The notes under the pieces: model-generated
The model's input: only the letters and a program-made list of their open reading frames with translations
Told to the model about the DNA's origin: nothing
The model's database searches: none
In this document: positions 9,602 through 20,348 of the stretch, piece after piece
Layout of the letters: every line of letters starts with the position of its first letter
Position numbering within the stretch: position 1 is the stretch's first letter
Translations under genes and position numbers: made by a program
Assembly: GCF_018446385.1 (NCBI RefSeq)
Contig: NC_056003.1
Location: 21,945,198-22,009,197, forward strand
Direction: 5' to 3'
DNA: 64,000 bases
Origin: Zingiber officinale
Lineage: Eukaryota; Streptophyta; Magnoliopsida; Zingiberales; Zingiberaceae

Positions 9602-9884
9602 CGGAAGATGTAGCTAGCGAGAAGGACAGCACGCGGTGCGTCCGAGGGACGAGGCGCTACGGAAGAGTACACCGGCGGATGAGAAGGAAGGGTGCGGTGG
9701 TTCCGAAGGACGAGAAGCTGGAGTGGAAGACTACTCAGGGAGCAAGAGACGCAGCTAGCGAGAAGGTTGGCACGGGGTGTGATCGAGGGACAAAGACTGC
9801 GGATGAGTACGCTGGCGGACGATAAGGAAGCACGCGACGATTCCGAGGGACGAGAAGCCGGAGCAGAAGCCCGCTCGAGAAGGT
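9602..9884. repeat. 141-bp tandem duplication in U3 of the E-family LTR
   Basis: Two adjacent units start with GCAGCTAGCGAGAAGG. In E2's 5' LTR they begin at 16064 and 16205, exactly 141 bases apart. All four E-family LTRs carry the pair, so it predates these insertions. The units contain repeated GTCC-GAG-GGAC mini-hairpins. Confidence 0.8.
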
Positions 9885-10153
9885 CGAAATTGGGTTTGGG
9901 TGAACCTTATTTCGGTTGACTGAAATCACTCAAGCAAGCGGACTCGAAGCAGAAGACCCAGACCGAAGCGAGCAGCACCGGAGCAGAGGGCTCGAACCAG
10001 AAAGTCAACTTGGTTGACTTAGAGGTCCGGGCGCCCGAACCGTCCGGGCACCCGGAGTTGGCTTTTTGACCAGATCACGTCGAGCAAGATCTATTACGTT
10101 GGGGATAAAGTTTTATACCCCCCAAGGACGCCTGGAACCCTCCGGGGCGCCCC

Positions 10154-10181
10154 GACCAAGGCTATAAATACAACCTTGGTC
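10154..10181 (+). promoter_or_regulatory. TATA box inside an inverted repeat (E1 5' LTR)
   Basis: GACCAAGGCT (10154-10163), ATAAATAC in the loop, AACCTTGGTC (10172-10181): nine of ten stem positions pair. CTATAAATA is a strong TATA match. Confidence 0.8.
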
Positions 10182-10495
10182 CAGAAGCTTCACATCAACT
10201 CGAGAATTGTAATTCCAACACTTGTGTGCTTCTTTAGAGTTTAGCTTCTTTCTTTTTGCGCTTAATTGTTGTAAGAGGCTTCTCCGCCTGAAGGAGATAC
10301 TAGTGCGACATCTTCCTTGGATTAATAATCTCCCCGGTTGTAACCAAGTAAATTCCTACGTACCTCTTCTTTTCTGTTTTACTTTAATATTTTTATATTT
10401 TGCAAGTGTTAGATTAAGAAAAGTCGAGAAGGGTTGTGCTTTTGTTTTTCAGGCTATTCAACCCCCCTTCTAGCCGACTGCCGCGATCCAACAAG

Positions 10496-10507
10496 TGGTA
10501 TCAGAGC
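10496..10507 (+). other. E1 primer-binding site (initiator tRNA-Met)
   Basis: TGGTATCAGAGC two bases after the LTR end, the canonical copia primer site. Confidence 0.95.
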
Positions 10508-10552
10508 AAAGACACTTCAGGAGGACTAACCGCCGAACGAAGCAACAAAATA

Positions 10553-12017
10553 ATGGTCGGACCAAACATCTAACCCCCTCCCCCCGAAGTTCGAAGGGGA
10601 ATTCGCTAGCTGGAAAAAATGAATGCAAGTATTTTTTAAAATCGATTTTGATTTAATGTTAATTATGAAATTCGATTTTACAGCACCGGAAGGTAAGGAG
10701 AAATACCACTGGACGAAAACGGAGCAGGTCGACTACATGGCAAACGGCAAAGCAGAGTACCATCTACTAACCGTTCTTCCGCCACAAGAAGTCAACCGGA
10801 TCGGCAACTACGACTCCACAAAGGAACTTTGGGAGAAGTTCCTTGAGCTACATGAAGGAACGTTCGAAGCCAAGCTCGCTAGATGAGATCTACTTCGCAA
10901 TCACCTCACCAGCCTGCGGCTTGGGGAAGACGAGACAGTTGCGCATCTGTAATCGAGAATCAAAGAAATCATCACCCGACTTTCGAATCTCGGAGAGATG
11001 GTAAGTAACCAAGATTCGCTAAGGTACACACTAAATTCCTATCCTATAAATTCAAAATGGGTGTCACTAGTAGATGCCTTTTATATTTCAAAAGACTTAG
11101 AAAAAATTACATTAGAATAATTCTTTTCCACATTTGAAGTGCACAAATCAAGATGTGCTGGTACGAAGGAGCCCAAGAACAACGTCGCCCTCAAAGCATC
11201 GAGAGACGAACCTGAGTCGGAGTCTTCTCTCGACGACGAGGAAATGGTAATGATGGTAAAATGATTCAAGAATCTTTGTAAGTCTAGAAAAACTAACCAT
11301 CCGCAGGGTAAAAAGAAAAGGATCATCCGCTGCTACCACTGCGACGAAGAAGAGCACATCAAGGACAACTGCCCCAAGCTAAAGAACAAGGACAAGGATA
11401 AAAGCAAGAAGCCTGTCCAAAAGCGCAAGGCATTAAAAGCGACGTGGGATGATACGTCGCCCGAATTGGAAGTCGAAGCTTTCTCCGGACTTGCATTAAT
11501 AGCAAGTCATCAAGACGACGACTGCGATTCAAGCTCTTCCGAAATGAGCATCGAGAGCATTGATGAAGGGGGAGCTACGTCGGAAGAAAACAACAGTTTA
11601 GGGGGAGACACGGACAACGAGATTGACAAGGTAAGTCAGGTACGATTTCTTCCTCCCGACAAATTATTTAAGTTCGTTAAATTGTTAACAAATGATTGCT
11701 GTAAATTAGAAAAAGAAATTAAAAATTTGAAAATAATATTGGCTAAATCTTGTCTAATGGAAGAATTCGACAAAATTAAATTAGAAAATGAAAAATTAAA
11801 AGTAGAAAATGATAATTTAAAAGTATAAGTAAATAACTTGAAAAAATATGCATGCTCATCTAATACCAATGTTAGAAAATTTAAAAATTTAAATTGGTAT
11901 TTTAGATATCATATGGGACAAATTAGAAATATTTCAAAGAAATATGTCCCTAAGAAATTCTTAGTTAATCCAGTTGGTTGGAACCTATACTGGGTTCCTA
12001 AGTCTTGCTTAAACTAA
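10553..12017 (+). pseudogene. E1 Gag (UBN2, zinc knuckle), broken
   Basis: Copia-type Gag that should start at 10553 in the same context as E2 gag. It is disrupted early by a stop six codons in and an insertion near 10570, and a TGA in the WKK...MQV region (near 10619); segments at 10623-10886 and 11466-11828 remain open. Preserved parts include the UBN2 region (LWEKFLELHEGTFEAKLA), a CCHC-like stretch (CYHCDEEEHIKDNC, where the Gly before His is Glu), an acidic Ser-rich region, a coiled-coil-like Lys/Glu/Leu segment and the C-terminal signature NLYWVPKSCLN ending at 12017. Particle protein in role; cannot be translated intact here. Confidence 0.88.
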
Positions 12018-12672
12018 ATTTTAATCGGATTTCATGCTTTCAGCGAGAAAATTAAACGGTGAGTCTTTTTATGAGGCTTTGTCTAAGGAAGTGATTGTTG
12101 CTCCAATAACCAAGAAGACCTAGTGTCTCGCCACGACTTGGAAGCCAAAATATTGAGATAAAATGTTTAATTAACTTTCTGATAAAGCATTAAGGTTGAA
12201 ATTTAATAATGCTTTAAAAAGTCTTTTAAACATTATTTTTACTTAGAATTTTTTTTTTGCAAAGTTGCCTAAGTCAGAATTTTTTAAAAATTTTTTTTTA
12301 GAGTTTTCTTAGAAAATTTTTCTTAAAGTTTACTTAGAAATTTTTTTTCACTTACAGACTCTTTATGTGAAAATTTTTGCGTAAAACTTTTACTTAGAAA
12401 AGTAAGTTAAGAGTCCTTCTGAAATTAGAAATTCCTGCTTAAATTTTTACTTAGAAAAATTTTCACAATTTTTTTTTCCCTTAGAGTTTTTTCTTTGAAC
12501 CCCAATTTTTATGTGATCAAAGGGAGAGAAGGTAAAGAATAAGTCTAGGGGGAGGTAGACCAAAATTTAAATTTTCTATCTTTTTGCACTTTATTACAAA
12601 ATTAGTTAGTTTATTTTTTATGTCTATTTACCCTATCTTAACTTGGGTTGCTCACATCAAAAAGGGGGAGAT
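12018..12672 (+). other. E1 post-gag spacer and polypurine tract
   Basis: 650 bases with no pol. 12180-12490 is T-rich, with ACTTAGAAAATTTTT-like words repeated on an approximately 30-40 base scale. A purine-rich AGGGGGAGGT lies near 12548. The tract AAAAAGGGGGAGAT ends at 12672, next to the 3' LTR. Confidence 0.75.
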
Positions 12673-13709
12673 TGTTGGAACCCCAAGGTTATTTTGGTGT
12701 GATCAACAAGTTAAGTTATGTCCTGTGTGTTTTTAAGCTTGTGTCTAAGTGTGCAGGAGCTTAGGAGCACAGGTAGTTGAGCGGAAGACGCAGCTAGCGA
12801 GAAGGATGGCATGCGGTGCGTCCGAGGGATGAGGCGCTGCGGAAGAGTACACTGGCGGATGAGAAGGAAGCGTGTGGTGGTTTCGAGGGACGAGAAGCTG
12901 GAGCGAAAGACTGCTCGGGGAGCAAGAGACGCATTTAGCGAGAAGGTCGGCACAGGGTGTGACCGAGGGACGAAGAATGCGGATGAGTACGTTGGCGGAC
13001 GAGAAGGAAGCAAGCGACGATTCCGAGGGATGAGAAGCCGAAGTGGAAGCCCGCTCGAGAAGGCCGAAATTGAGTTCGGGTGAGCCTTATTTTGGTTGAC
13101 TGAAATCACCCAAGCAAGCGAAGCCGGAGAGGAAGACCCGGATCGAGGCGAGCAGCACCGGAGCAGAGGGCCCGGACCAAAAAGTCAACTTGGTTGATTT
13201 AGTGGCCCAGGCGCCCGGATCCATTCGGGCGCCCTGATCGTCCGGGCGCCTAGAACCATTCCTGGCGTCCGGAGTTGGCTTTTTGACCAAATCGTGTCGA
13301 GCGCGATCCACTGCGTTGGGGAGAAAGTTTTATCCCCCCCGGAGCGCCTGGAACCCTCCGGGGCGTCCCGACCAAGGCTATAAATACAGCCTTGGTCCAG
13401 AAGCTTCACATCAACTCAAGAATTGTAATTCCAACACTTGTGTGCTTCTTTAGAGTTTAGCTTCTTTCTTTTTGCGCGTAATCATTGTAAGAAGCTTCTC
13501 CGCCTGAAGGAGATACTAGTGCGACATCTTCCTTGGATTAACAACCTCCCCGGTTGTAACCAAGTAAATCCTTGTGTGCCTCTTCTTTTCTGTTTTAATT
13601 TACTATTTTTATATTTTGCAAGTGTTAGTTTAAGAAAAGTCGAGAAGGGTTGTGCTTTTATTTTTCAGGCTATTCAACCCCCCTTCTAGCCAGCCGCCGC
13701 GATCCAACA
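12673..13709 (+). repeat. E1 3' LTR
   Basis: 1037 bp, TGTTGGAACC...GATCCAACA, homologous to the 5' LTR with scattered substitutions and a longer GGGCGCCC region (13207-13369). Confidence 0.95.
13370..13397 (+). promoter_or_regulatory. TATA box inside a perfect 10-bp inverted repeat (E1 3' LTR)
   Basis: GACCAAGGCT (13370-13379) and AGCCTTGGTC (13388-13397) are exact reverse complements; the 8-base loop is ATAAATAC. Confidence 0.85.
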
Positions 13710-15000
13710 CTTTCATCTTTATTTATCTTAGGCCTAATGATCATTACATTGAGCTTGAACAGCCCATTAGATACATAGCTCTTTCTTACAAACATTTCAT
13801 TCTTTGACAGTACAACTCTGTCTGACTCAAAAATAATGCGAAAGTCGTGCTTGCTTAACAGTGATCTGGAAACTAGATTCTTCCGAATCTCCGGAACATA
13901 CAACACATTGTTCAGAGTAAGGTCCTTGCCCGAGGTCATCTTTAGCATCACTTTTTCTTGGCCCATGATGTCCGAGGTTATTGAGTTCTCCACGAACAAC
14001 TTGTCTCTATTAACTTCTTCAAAGTTGTAGAGCAACCCCTTATTACAGCAGACATATCTGCTGGCTCCAATATTAATCCACCATTGCTGCCGGTTTGAAC
14101 CGACTAGGTTTAGTTCGGAGACCACAACGTAGTGGTCGTCCATTTCTGGTCTCTTATTCAGATTGGCCTTCTGCTTCTTCTTCAGCTTTCTACATTCCGA
14201 AGATTTGTGACCAGTTCGATCACACACTTCCCAGAGAATTTCTTAATGCCTCCTATGGGTCTCATCTTGGAAGTCTTTGGATTCTTCCACTTCGAGTTTT
14301 GATCGTGCTCGACCACATTGGCTTTCATAGTAGTTTGAAAGAATAGTTTCCTCTCTGAACTCATGTTGTCTTCTTCGATGCAAAGTCTAACAATGAGTTC
14401 TTCCATATTCATCTCCTTCCACTTGTGCTCTAGGTGGTTCTTGAAGTCCTTCCAGCCTGGAGACAACTTCTCAATAATATCAACCACCTAGAAGGTTTCA
14501 CTCAGAACCATCCCTTTTGAGTGAATCTCGTGCAAGATCACCTGAAGCTCTTGGACTTGGTTGATCACTGTCTTGGAGTCAACCATCTTATAGTCCAAGA
14601 ATCGACCCACGATGAACTTCTTAGCCCCTACATCATCCATCTTGTACTTCTTATCTAGAGACTCTCACAGCTCCTTAGCCGTTCTCTTTATGTTATACAC
14701 AGTGTATAGTGAGTCGACAAAGTAGTTGAGGATGTAGTTTCGACAAAGGAACTTAGAATAAGTCTATGTCTCCACTGCACTGGCAGTCTATGCATCAGCA
14801 TCCTCAGCGCTCTTGGAAGGGTCCTCGGTCAAGAATTGAGCCAGATTGAGCATGGTCAAGTAGAAGAGCATCTTATATTGCCACCTCTTGAAGTTCACTG
14901 GAGTGAACTTCTCTGGCCTTTCCCCATGATTGATTAACACAGTTCCAATCGAGCTGAACGGGGCCTTAAGGTATTGAGTCTATTGCATCTCAACATTTTA
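13710..15000 (-). pseudogene. Copia A Gag, zinc knuckle and protease
   Basis: Minus-strand copia polyprotein N-terminal part. Gag begins near 14985 and runs through FTPVNFKRWQYKMLFYLTML and the UBN2 region to IIEKLSPGWKDFKNHL and EMNMEELIVRLCIEE (14480-14370). A frameshift near 14227 breaks the knuckle, leaving DRTGHKSSEC. The protease block follows: WWINIGASRYVC, with the catalytic Asp of D-T/S-G-A replaced by Asn, then NNVLYVPEIRKNLVS. Several stops lie in the 14500-14990 stretch. E1 cuts it at 13710; pre-integrase resumes at 9493. Non-functional. Confidence 0.9.
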
Positions 15001-15504
15001 TTTTATGGCCATCTCAACAGAACTCAAAATCTGTTTCAAGATTGTTGGACAATCTGTTGCCGAAGATATTGAAGAAATTACAAAATTAAAATTATACAAT
15101 ATCAATTCTAACTTATCTATTGGGATGGCCTGAGTGGATAATCTCAGGCTGCCAGTGAGGTTGGTTCTGTGAAGCTTTCGGTGGTCCATGTTACAGAGTT
15201 AATGCAGTACGTAGCAGAATTGGGAGTCGATCATCGAATTGGGAAGAAAATTTGTTGACTAAGATATTGAGGCCTGCGTTCAACGCAGTTTCCTTGAAAC
15301 AGATTCATCCCACCTCTGGCTGTGCTTCTAGGTTCTCTCGGGTCGTCTGTTTCTCAGGATACAATGATAAAACCACGTACGGAACCAAGCACTAGTTGTT
15401 CGTAGCGAACTGAGAATGCACCCGAGTGCTATCATGAGTAGTTCAGTCGAACGGATGCACGATTGAGAGAAAAGAATCGGGGAACGAAGGTGGAGGAACT
15501 CTTT

Positions 15505-15565
15505 TGCTTTTGCTTTTGCTTTTGCTTTCGCTTTCGCTCTTGCTCTTGCCCTTGCCCTTGCTTTG
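15505..15565. repeat. Hexanucleotide microsatellite (GCTTTT / GCTCTT / GCCCTT)n
   Basis: About ten tandem hexamers differing only by T-to-C steps. Because six is a multiple of three it creates a long Ala-Lys/Ala-Arg frame on the minus strand, which is not a gene. Confidence 0.9.
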
Positions 15566-15578
15566 CTCAAGATTCAGT

Positions 15579-15593
15579 CTCCTTATATAGGAG
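15579..15593 (-). promoter_or_regulatory. TATA box of copia A LTR in a small palindrome
   Basis: CTCCT-TATAT-AGGAG is a perfect 5-bp inverted repeat with the TATA core as loop. In element sense it reads TCCTATATAAGG. Confidence 0.6.
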
Positions 15594-15946
15594 CTCTCAC
15601 CTTGCCTACAATGAATAATCAAATTATGGTCATTTAATGCTAGGTTTAATGTCGCCATTAATAGGTTTAATGTCTTCATTAATGTCGATACATTACAGAA
15701 TCATTATTAATGGGGGTTTAATGACGCCATTAATGCCGAGACATTACGAAGTCACCATTAATGAGTTTAATGTCACCATTAATATCAAAATGTTACAAAA
15801 TTAACATTAATTTTATATTAATGCTTCCATTATATTCTTGAGCAGACAGCAAAAAGAGATTCAGGTGACAAAATGTTGGTTTATTCACTTGGGCAAATCT
15901 TGGCTCGACCGGTCCGACATTTAACGTGCGCAAGTTGTGTTGGCAC

Positions 15947-16952
15947 TGTTGGAACCCCAAGGTTATTTTGGTGTGATCAACAAGTTAAGTTAGGTCCTGT
16001 GTGTTTTTAACCTTGTGCCTAAGTATGCAGGAGCTTAGGAGCACAGGTAGTCGAGCGGAAAACGCAGCTAGCGAGAAGGACGGCACGCAGTGCGTCCGAG
16101 GGACAAGGCACTATGGAAGAGTACACCGGCGAACGAGAAGGAACCGTGCGGTGATTCCGAGGGACGAGAAACTGGAGCGGAAGACTGCTCGGGAAGAAAG
16201 AGACGCAGCTAGCGAGAAGGTTGGCAACGGGTGCGTCCGAGGGACGAAGACTGCGGATGAGTACGCTGGCGGACAAGAAGGAAGCACGCGACGATTCTGA
16301 GGGACGAGAAGTCGGAGCGGAAGCCTGCTTGAGAAGACCGGAAGTTAGGCTCAGGTGAGCCCTATTCCGGATGGCAGAAATCACCCAAGCAAGCGGAGCC
16401 GGAGCGGAAGACTCGGACCGAGGCGAGCAGCACCGGAGCAGAAGGCCCGGACCAGAAAGTCAACTTGGTTGACTTAGTGGTCCAGGCACCCGGAACCATT
16501 CCGAACGCCCGGAGGTTGATTTTTGATCGGATCGTGTCAAGCGCGATCTGTTGCATTAGGGATAAAGTTGTATCCCCCTGAGCGCCCGGAACCCCTTCAG
16601 GGCGCCCCGACCAAGGTTATAAATACAACCTTCGTCCAGAAGCTTTTAAACAACTCAAGCAATTCATTTCCAACACTTGTAAGCTTTCATTTAGAGTTTA
16701 GCTTCTTTCTTTGTGCGCTTCATTACTGTAAGAGGCTTCTCTGCCTGAAGGAGATAGTTAGTGCGATACTTTCCTTTGATTAACAACCTCCCCGATTGTA
16801 ACCAAGTAAATCCCTGTGTGCCTCTTTCTTTTTTCTTTTATTTGTTCAATTATTTTATGCAAGTGTTATTCTGTTGAAAAATTGAGAAGGGTTGTCTTTT
16901 TAATTTTGCAGGCTATTCAACCCCCCTTCTAGCCGGCTCCAGCAGTCCAACA
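15947..16952 (+). repeat. E2 5' LTR
   Basis: 1006 bp, TGTTGGAACC...AGTCCAACA; the 141-bp U3 duplication starts at 16064 and 16205. Confidence 0.95.
16609..16636 (+). promoter_or_regulatory. TATA box inside an inverted repeat (E2 5' LTR)
   Basis: GACCAAGGTT (16609-16618), loop ATAAATAC, AACCTTCGTC (16627-16636). Relative to the other LTRs the C-to-T change in the left arm is matched by a G-to-A change in the right arm; one other position is mismatched. Confidence 0.75.
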
Positions 16953-16954
16953 AG

Positions 16955-16966
16955 TGGTATCAGAGC
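16955..16966 (+). other. E2 primer-binding site (initiator tRNA-Met)
   Basis: TGGTATCAGAGC, two bases inside the LTR end. Confidence 0.95.
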
Positions 16967-17011
16967 CAAGGCGCTTCAAGAGGACTAACCGTCGAACGAA
17001 ACAACGAAATA

Positions 17012-18448
17012 ATGGTCGGACCAAGCATCTACCCGCTGAAGTTCGAAGGGGAATTCGCTAACTGGAAAAAGCGAATGCAGGTATTTTTTAAAATCAAATT
17101 TGATTTAATGTTAATTGTGGAGTTTGGTTTTATAGCACCGGAAGGTAAGGAGAAATACCACTGGACGAAAAAAGAATAGGTCGACTATGTGGCAAATGAC
17201 AAAGCAGAGTACCATCTGCTAAGTGTTCTTCCGCCACAAGAAGTCAATCGAATCGATAACTATGACTCCGCGAAAGAACTTTGGGAAAAATTTCTTGAGC
17301 CGCACGAAGGAACGTCCGAAGCAAAGCTCGCAAAATGGGATTTACTCCGCAACCAACTCACCAGCCTGCAACTTGGGGAAGACGAGACAGCAGCGCATCT
17401 GCACTCAAGGATAAAGGAAATCATCACCGGGCTTTCGAATCTCGGAGAGACGGTAAGTAACCGAGATTCACTAAGGTACGCACTAAATTCCTTTCCTAGA
17501 AATTCAAAATGGGTGTCACTAGTAGATGCCTTTTATATCTCAAAAGACTTAGAAAAAATTACTTTAGAAGAATTATTTTCCACATTTGAAGTGCACGAAT
17601 CAAGATGTGCAGGTATGAAGGAGCCCAAGAACAACATCACCCTCAAAGCATCGAGAGACGAACTTGAGTCGGAGTCTTCTCTCGACGACGTGGAAATGAT
17701 AATGATGGTAAGACGATTCAAGAATCTTTGTAAGTCTAGAAAAACTAACCATCCGCAGGGTAAAAAGAAAAGGATCATCCGCTGCTACCACTGCGATGAA
17801 GAAGGACACGCCAAGAACAACTGCCCCAAGCTGAGGAATAAGGACACAAATAAAGGTAAGAAGCCTATTAAAAAACGCAAAGCATTAAAAGCAACATGGG
17901 GCGATATGTTGTCTAAATCGGAAGTCGAAGCCTTCTCCGGACTTGCACTAATGGTAAGTCATCAAGATGACGATTGCGAGTCAAGCTCTTCCGAAATGAG
18001 CATCGAGAGCATCGATGAAGGGGGAGCCACGTCGGAAGATAGCAACAGTTCAGGAGGAGACACGGACAGCGAGATCGACAAGGTAAGTCAGGTACGATCT
18101 CTTCCTCTCGACAAATTATTTAAGTTCGTTAAACTATTAACAAAAGATTGCTTCAAGTTAGAAAAAGAAATTAAGAATTTAAAAATAATATTAGCTAAAT
18201 CTTGTCCAATAGAAGAATTCGACAGAATTAAATTAGAAAATGATAATTTAAAAGTACAAGTAAATAACCTGAAAAACCATGCATGCTCATCTAATACCAA
18301 TGTTAGAAAATTTAACAATTTAAATTGATATTTTAGATATCATAAGGGACAAATTAGAAACATTGCAAAAAAGAATATCCCTAAGAAATTCCTAGTTAAT
18401 CCAGTTGGTTGGAACCTATATTGGGTTCTTAAGTCATGCTTAATCTAA
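17012..18448 (+). pseudogene. E2 Gag (UBN2 plus CCHC zinc knuckle), nearly intact
   Basis: Copia Gag of 478 codons if read from the ATG at 17012 to the TAA at 18446. In-frame stops occur only at codon 56 (TAG at 17177, where E1 has CAG) and codon 439 (TGA at 18326, where E1 has TGG), so a 379-residue frame (17189-18328) stays open. It holds the UBN2 capsid region with LWEKFLEPHEGTSEAKLAKW and HLHSRIKEI, then the knuckle CYHCDEEGHAKNNC, a Lys-rich basic stretch, an acidic Ser/Glu/Asp segment, a coiled-coil-like region and the terminal NLYW-like motif. No protease or other pol domain follows. Both nonsense changes are single transitions. Confidence 0.9.
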
Positions 18449-19096
18449 ATTTTAATTGGATTTAGCGCTTTCAGCGAGAAAATTAAACAGTGAGTTTCTT
18501 TATGGGGTTTTGTCTAAGAAATGGTTGTTGTTCCAATAACCAAGAAGACCTAGTATCTCACCACGACCTGGAAGCCAAAATATTAAAATAAAATGTTTAA
18601 TTAACTTTCTGATAAAGCATTAAGGTTGACATTTAATAATACTTTAAAAAGTCTTTTAAATATTTTTACTTAGAATTTTTTTTACATAGAAAAAATAAGT
18701 TAAAAAGTTCTTCTGAAATTAGAAATTTCTGCTTAAATTTTTACTTAGAAAAATTTTCTTCAAAAATATTTTTACAAAATTTCCTAAGAATTTTTTAAAA
18801 AAATTTCTTACTTTAAGTTTTACTTAGAAATCTTTTAACTTAGAACATTTTTTCGTTGTAAATTATTGTAAAACTTTTTCAAAGTTACAAAATTTTCCTT
18901 TAGAGGTTTTTTTTTCTTTGAACCCCATTTTTTTGTGATCAAAGGAGGAGAAGGAAAAGTATAAGTCTAGGGAGAGATAGACCACCAAAATTTAAATTTT
19001 CTATCTTTTTGCACTTAATTGTAAAATTAGTTAGTTTATTTTTATGTCTATTTACCCTAACTTAACTTGGATTGCTCACATCAAAAATGGGGAGAT
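18449..19096 (+). other. E2 post-gag spacer and polypurine tract
   Basis: Matches the E1 spacer: T-rich ACTTAGAAA words at 18655-18925, then a purine-rich ATGGGGAGAT before the 3' LTR. Confidence 0.75.
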
Positions 19097-20119
19097 TATT
19101 GGAACCCCAAGGTTGTTTTGGTGTGATCAACAAGTTAAGTTAGGTCCTGTGTGTTTTTAACTTTGTGTCTAAGTATGCAGGAGCTTAAGAGCACAAGTAG
19201 TCGAGTGGAAGACGCAGCTAGCGAGAAGGACGACACGCCGTGCGTCCGAGGGATGAGGCGCTGCAGAAGAGTACACTGGCGGACGAGAAGGAAACGTGCG
19301 GTGGTTCCGAGGGACGACAAGTCGAAGCGGAAGACTGCTCTGGGAGCAAGAGACGCAGCTAGTGAGAAGGTCGACACGGGGTGCGACCGAGGGACGAAGA
19401 CTCCGGATGAGTACGCTGGCGGACGAGAAGGAAGCACGCGACGATTCCGAGGGACGAGAAGCCGGAGTGGAAGCCTGCTCGAGAAGACCGGAAGTTGGGT
19501 TCAGGTGAGCCGTATTCCGGATGGCAGAAATCACCCAAGCAAACGGAACCGGAGCGAAAAACCCGGACCGAGGAGAGCAGCACCGGAGCAGAAGGCCCGG
19601 ACCAGAAAGTCAACTTGGTTGACTTAGTGGTCCGGGCACCCAAACCGTCCGGGCGCCCGGAATCATTCCAGGTAACCGGAGGTTAATTTTTTATCGGATC
19701 GCGTCAAGCGCGATCCGTTGCGTTGGGGATAAAGTTGTATCTCCCAGGGCGCCTGGAACCCCTTCGGGGCGCCCCGACCAAGGCTATAAATACAGCCTTG
19801 GTCCAGGAGCTTTTAAACAACTCAAGCAATTCATTTCCAACACTTATAAGTTTTCATTTAGAGTTTAGCTTCTTTCTTTGTGCGTTTCATTGCTGTAAGA
19901 GGCTTCTCCGCCTGAAGGAGATAGTTAGTGCAATACTTTCCTTGGATTAACAACCTCCCCGGTTGTAACCAAGTAAATCCCTGTACGTCTCTTTCTTTTT
20001 TCTTTTATTTGTTCAATTATTTTATGCAAGTGTTATTCTGTTGAAAAGTCGAGAAGGGTTGTCTTTTTAATTTTGCAGGCTATTCAACCCCCCTTCTAGC
20101 CGGCCCCAGCGGTCCAACA
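19097..20119 (+). repeat. E2 3' LTR
   Basis: 1023 bp. The first dinucleotide is TA instead of TG (TATTGGAACC), a mutation after insertion; it ends GGTCCAACA. The 141-bp duplication is present. Confidence 0.93.
19776..19803 (+). promoter_or_regulatory. TATA box inside a perfect 10-bp inverted repeat (E2 3' LTR)
   Basis: GACCAAGGCT (19776-19785) and AGCCTTGGTC (19794-19803) enclose ATAAATAC. Confidence 0.85.
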
Positions 20120-20348
20120 GGCACATGAGTCAACCTTGGTGCAGTACAATCTGGGACATGTATTTGCACCCACCTCTGCACACCCACGCGTGAGAGAGTC
20201 TCTCCTCATGCATACGTTTCCAACATCAATGCATATACCATAATTTAAACCAATAATAAAATCAAGATACTTTTAATGTAGGACTAAGAACTCATGCACA
20301 ATAAAATCCCTTCGTCTCTATTTCTTTATTCTATTCACATTTCCAACA
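20120..20348 (-). repeat. Copia A 5' LTR, distal part (start of U3)
   Basis: Continues the LTR after E2; starts TGTTGGAAATGTGAATAG at 20348 on the minus strand. Sequence and order match 38285-38522 in the second copy of the family. Confidence 0.75.

Larger units (their letters stand above)
9494..10493 (+). repeat. E1 5' LTR
   Basis: 1000 bp, TGTTGGAACC...GATCCAACA. It contains a 141-bp tandem duplication near 9600-9890, GGGCGCCC palindromes and a TATA box in an inverted-repeat loop. Confidence 0.95.
9494..13709 (+). mobile_element. Element E1: gag-only (pol-less) copia retrotransposon
   Basis: Complete but non-autonomous element of 4216 bp with 5' LTR 9494-10493, primer site 10496-10507, broken gag 10553-12017, T-rich spacer, polypurine tract ending 12672 and 3' LTR 12673-13709. 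Flanking target duplications are CTTTT (9489-9493) and CTTTC (13710-13714), one mismatch. There is no room for protease, integrase or RT. It splits copia A between protease and pre-integrase. Its close relative E2 has the same internal organisation. Confidence 0.93.
15189..15946 (-). repeat. Copia A 5' LTR, proximal part (R/U5 and part of U3)
   Basis: The inner end is placed at TGTTACAG (15189); no good primer site is visible next to it, so this border is tentative. It contains a TATA box and a hexanucleotide microsatellite. E2 interrupts it at 15946/15947; the rest is 20120-20348. A relative lies at 38061-38522. Confidence 0.7.
15947..20119 (+). mobile_element. Element E2: gag-only (pol-less) copia retrotransposon
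   Basis: 4173-bp element with 5' LTR 15947-16952, primer site 16955-16966, gag 17012-18448, T-rich spacer, polypurine tract and 3' LTR 19097-20119. A perfect target duplication GGCAC (15942-15946 and 20120-20124) flanks it. The organisation is the same as E1 but the site differs, so each is an independent insertion of an already pol-less family. It sits in the LTR of copia A. Confidence 0.95.
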
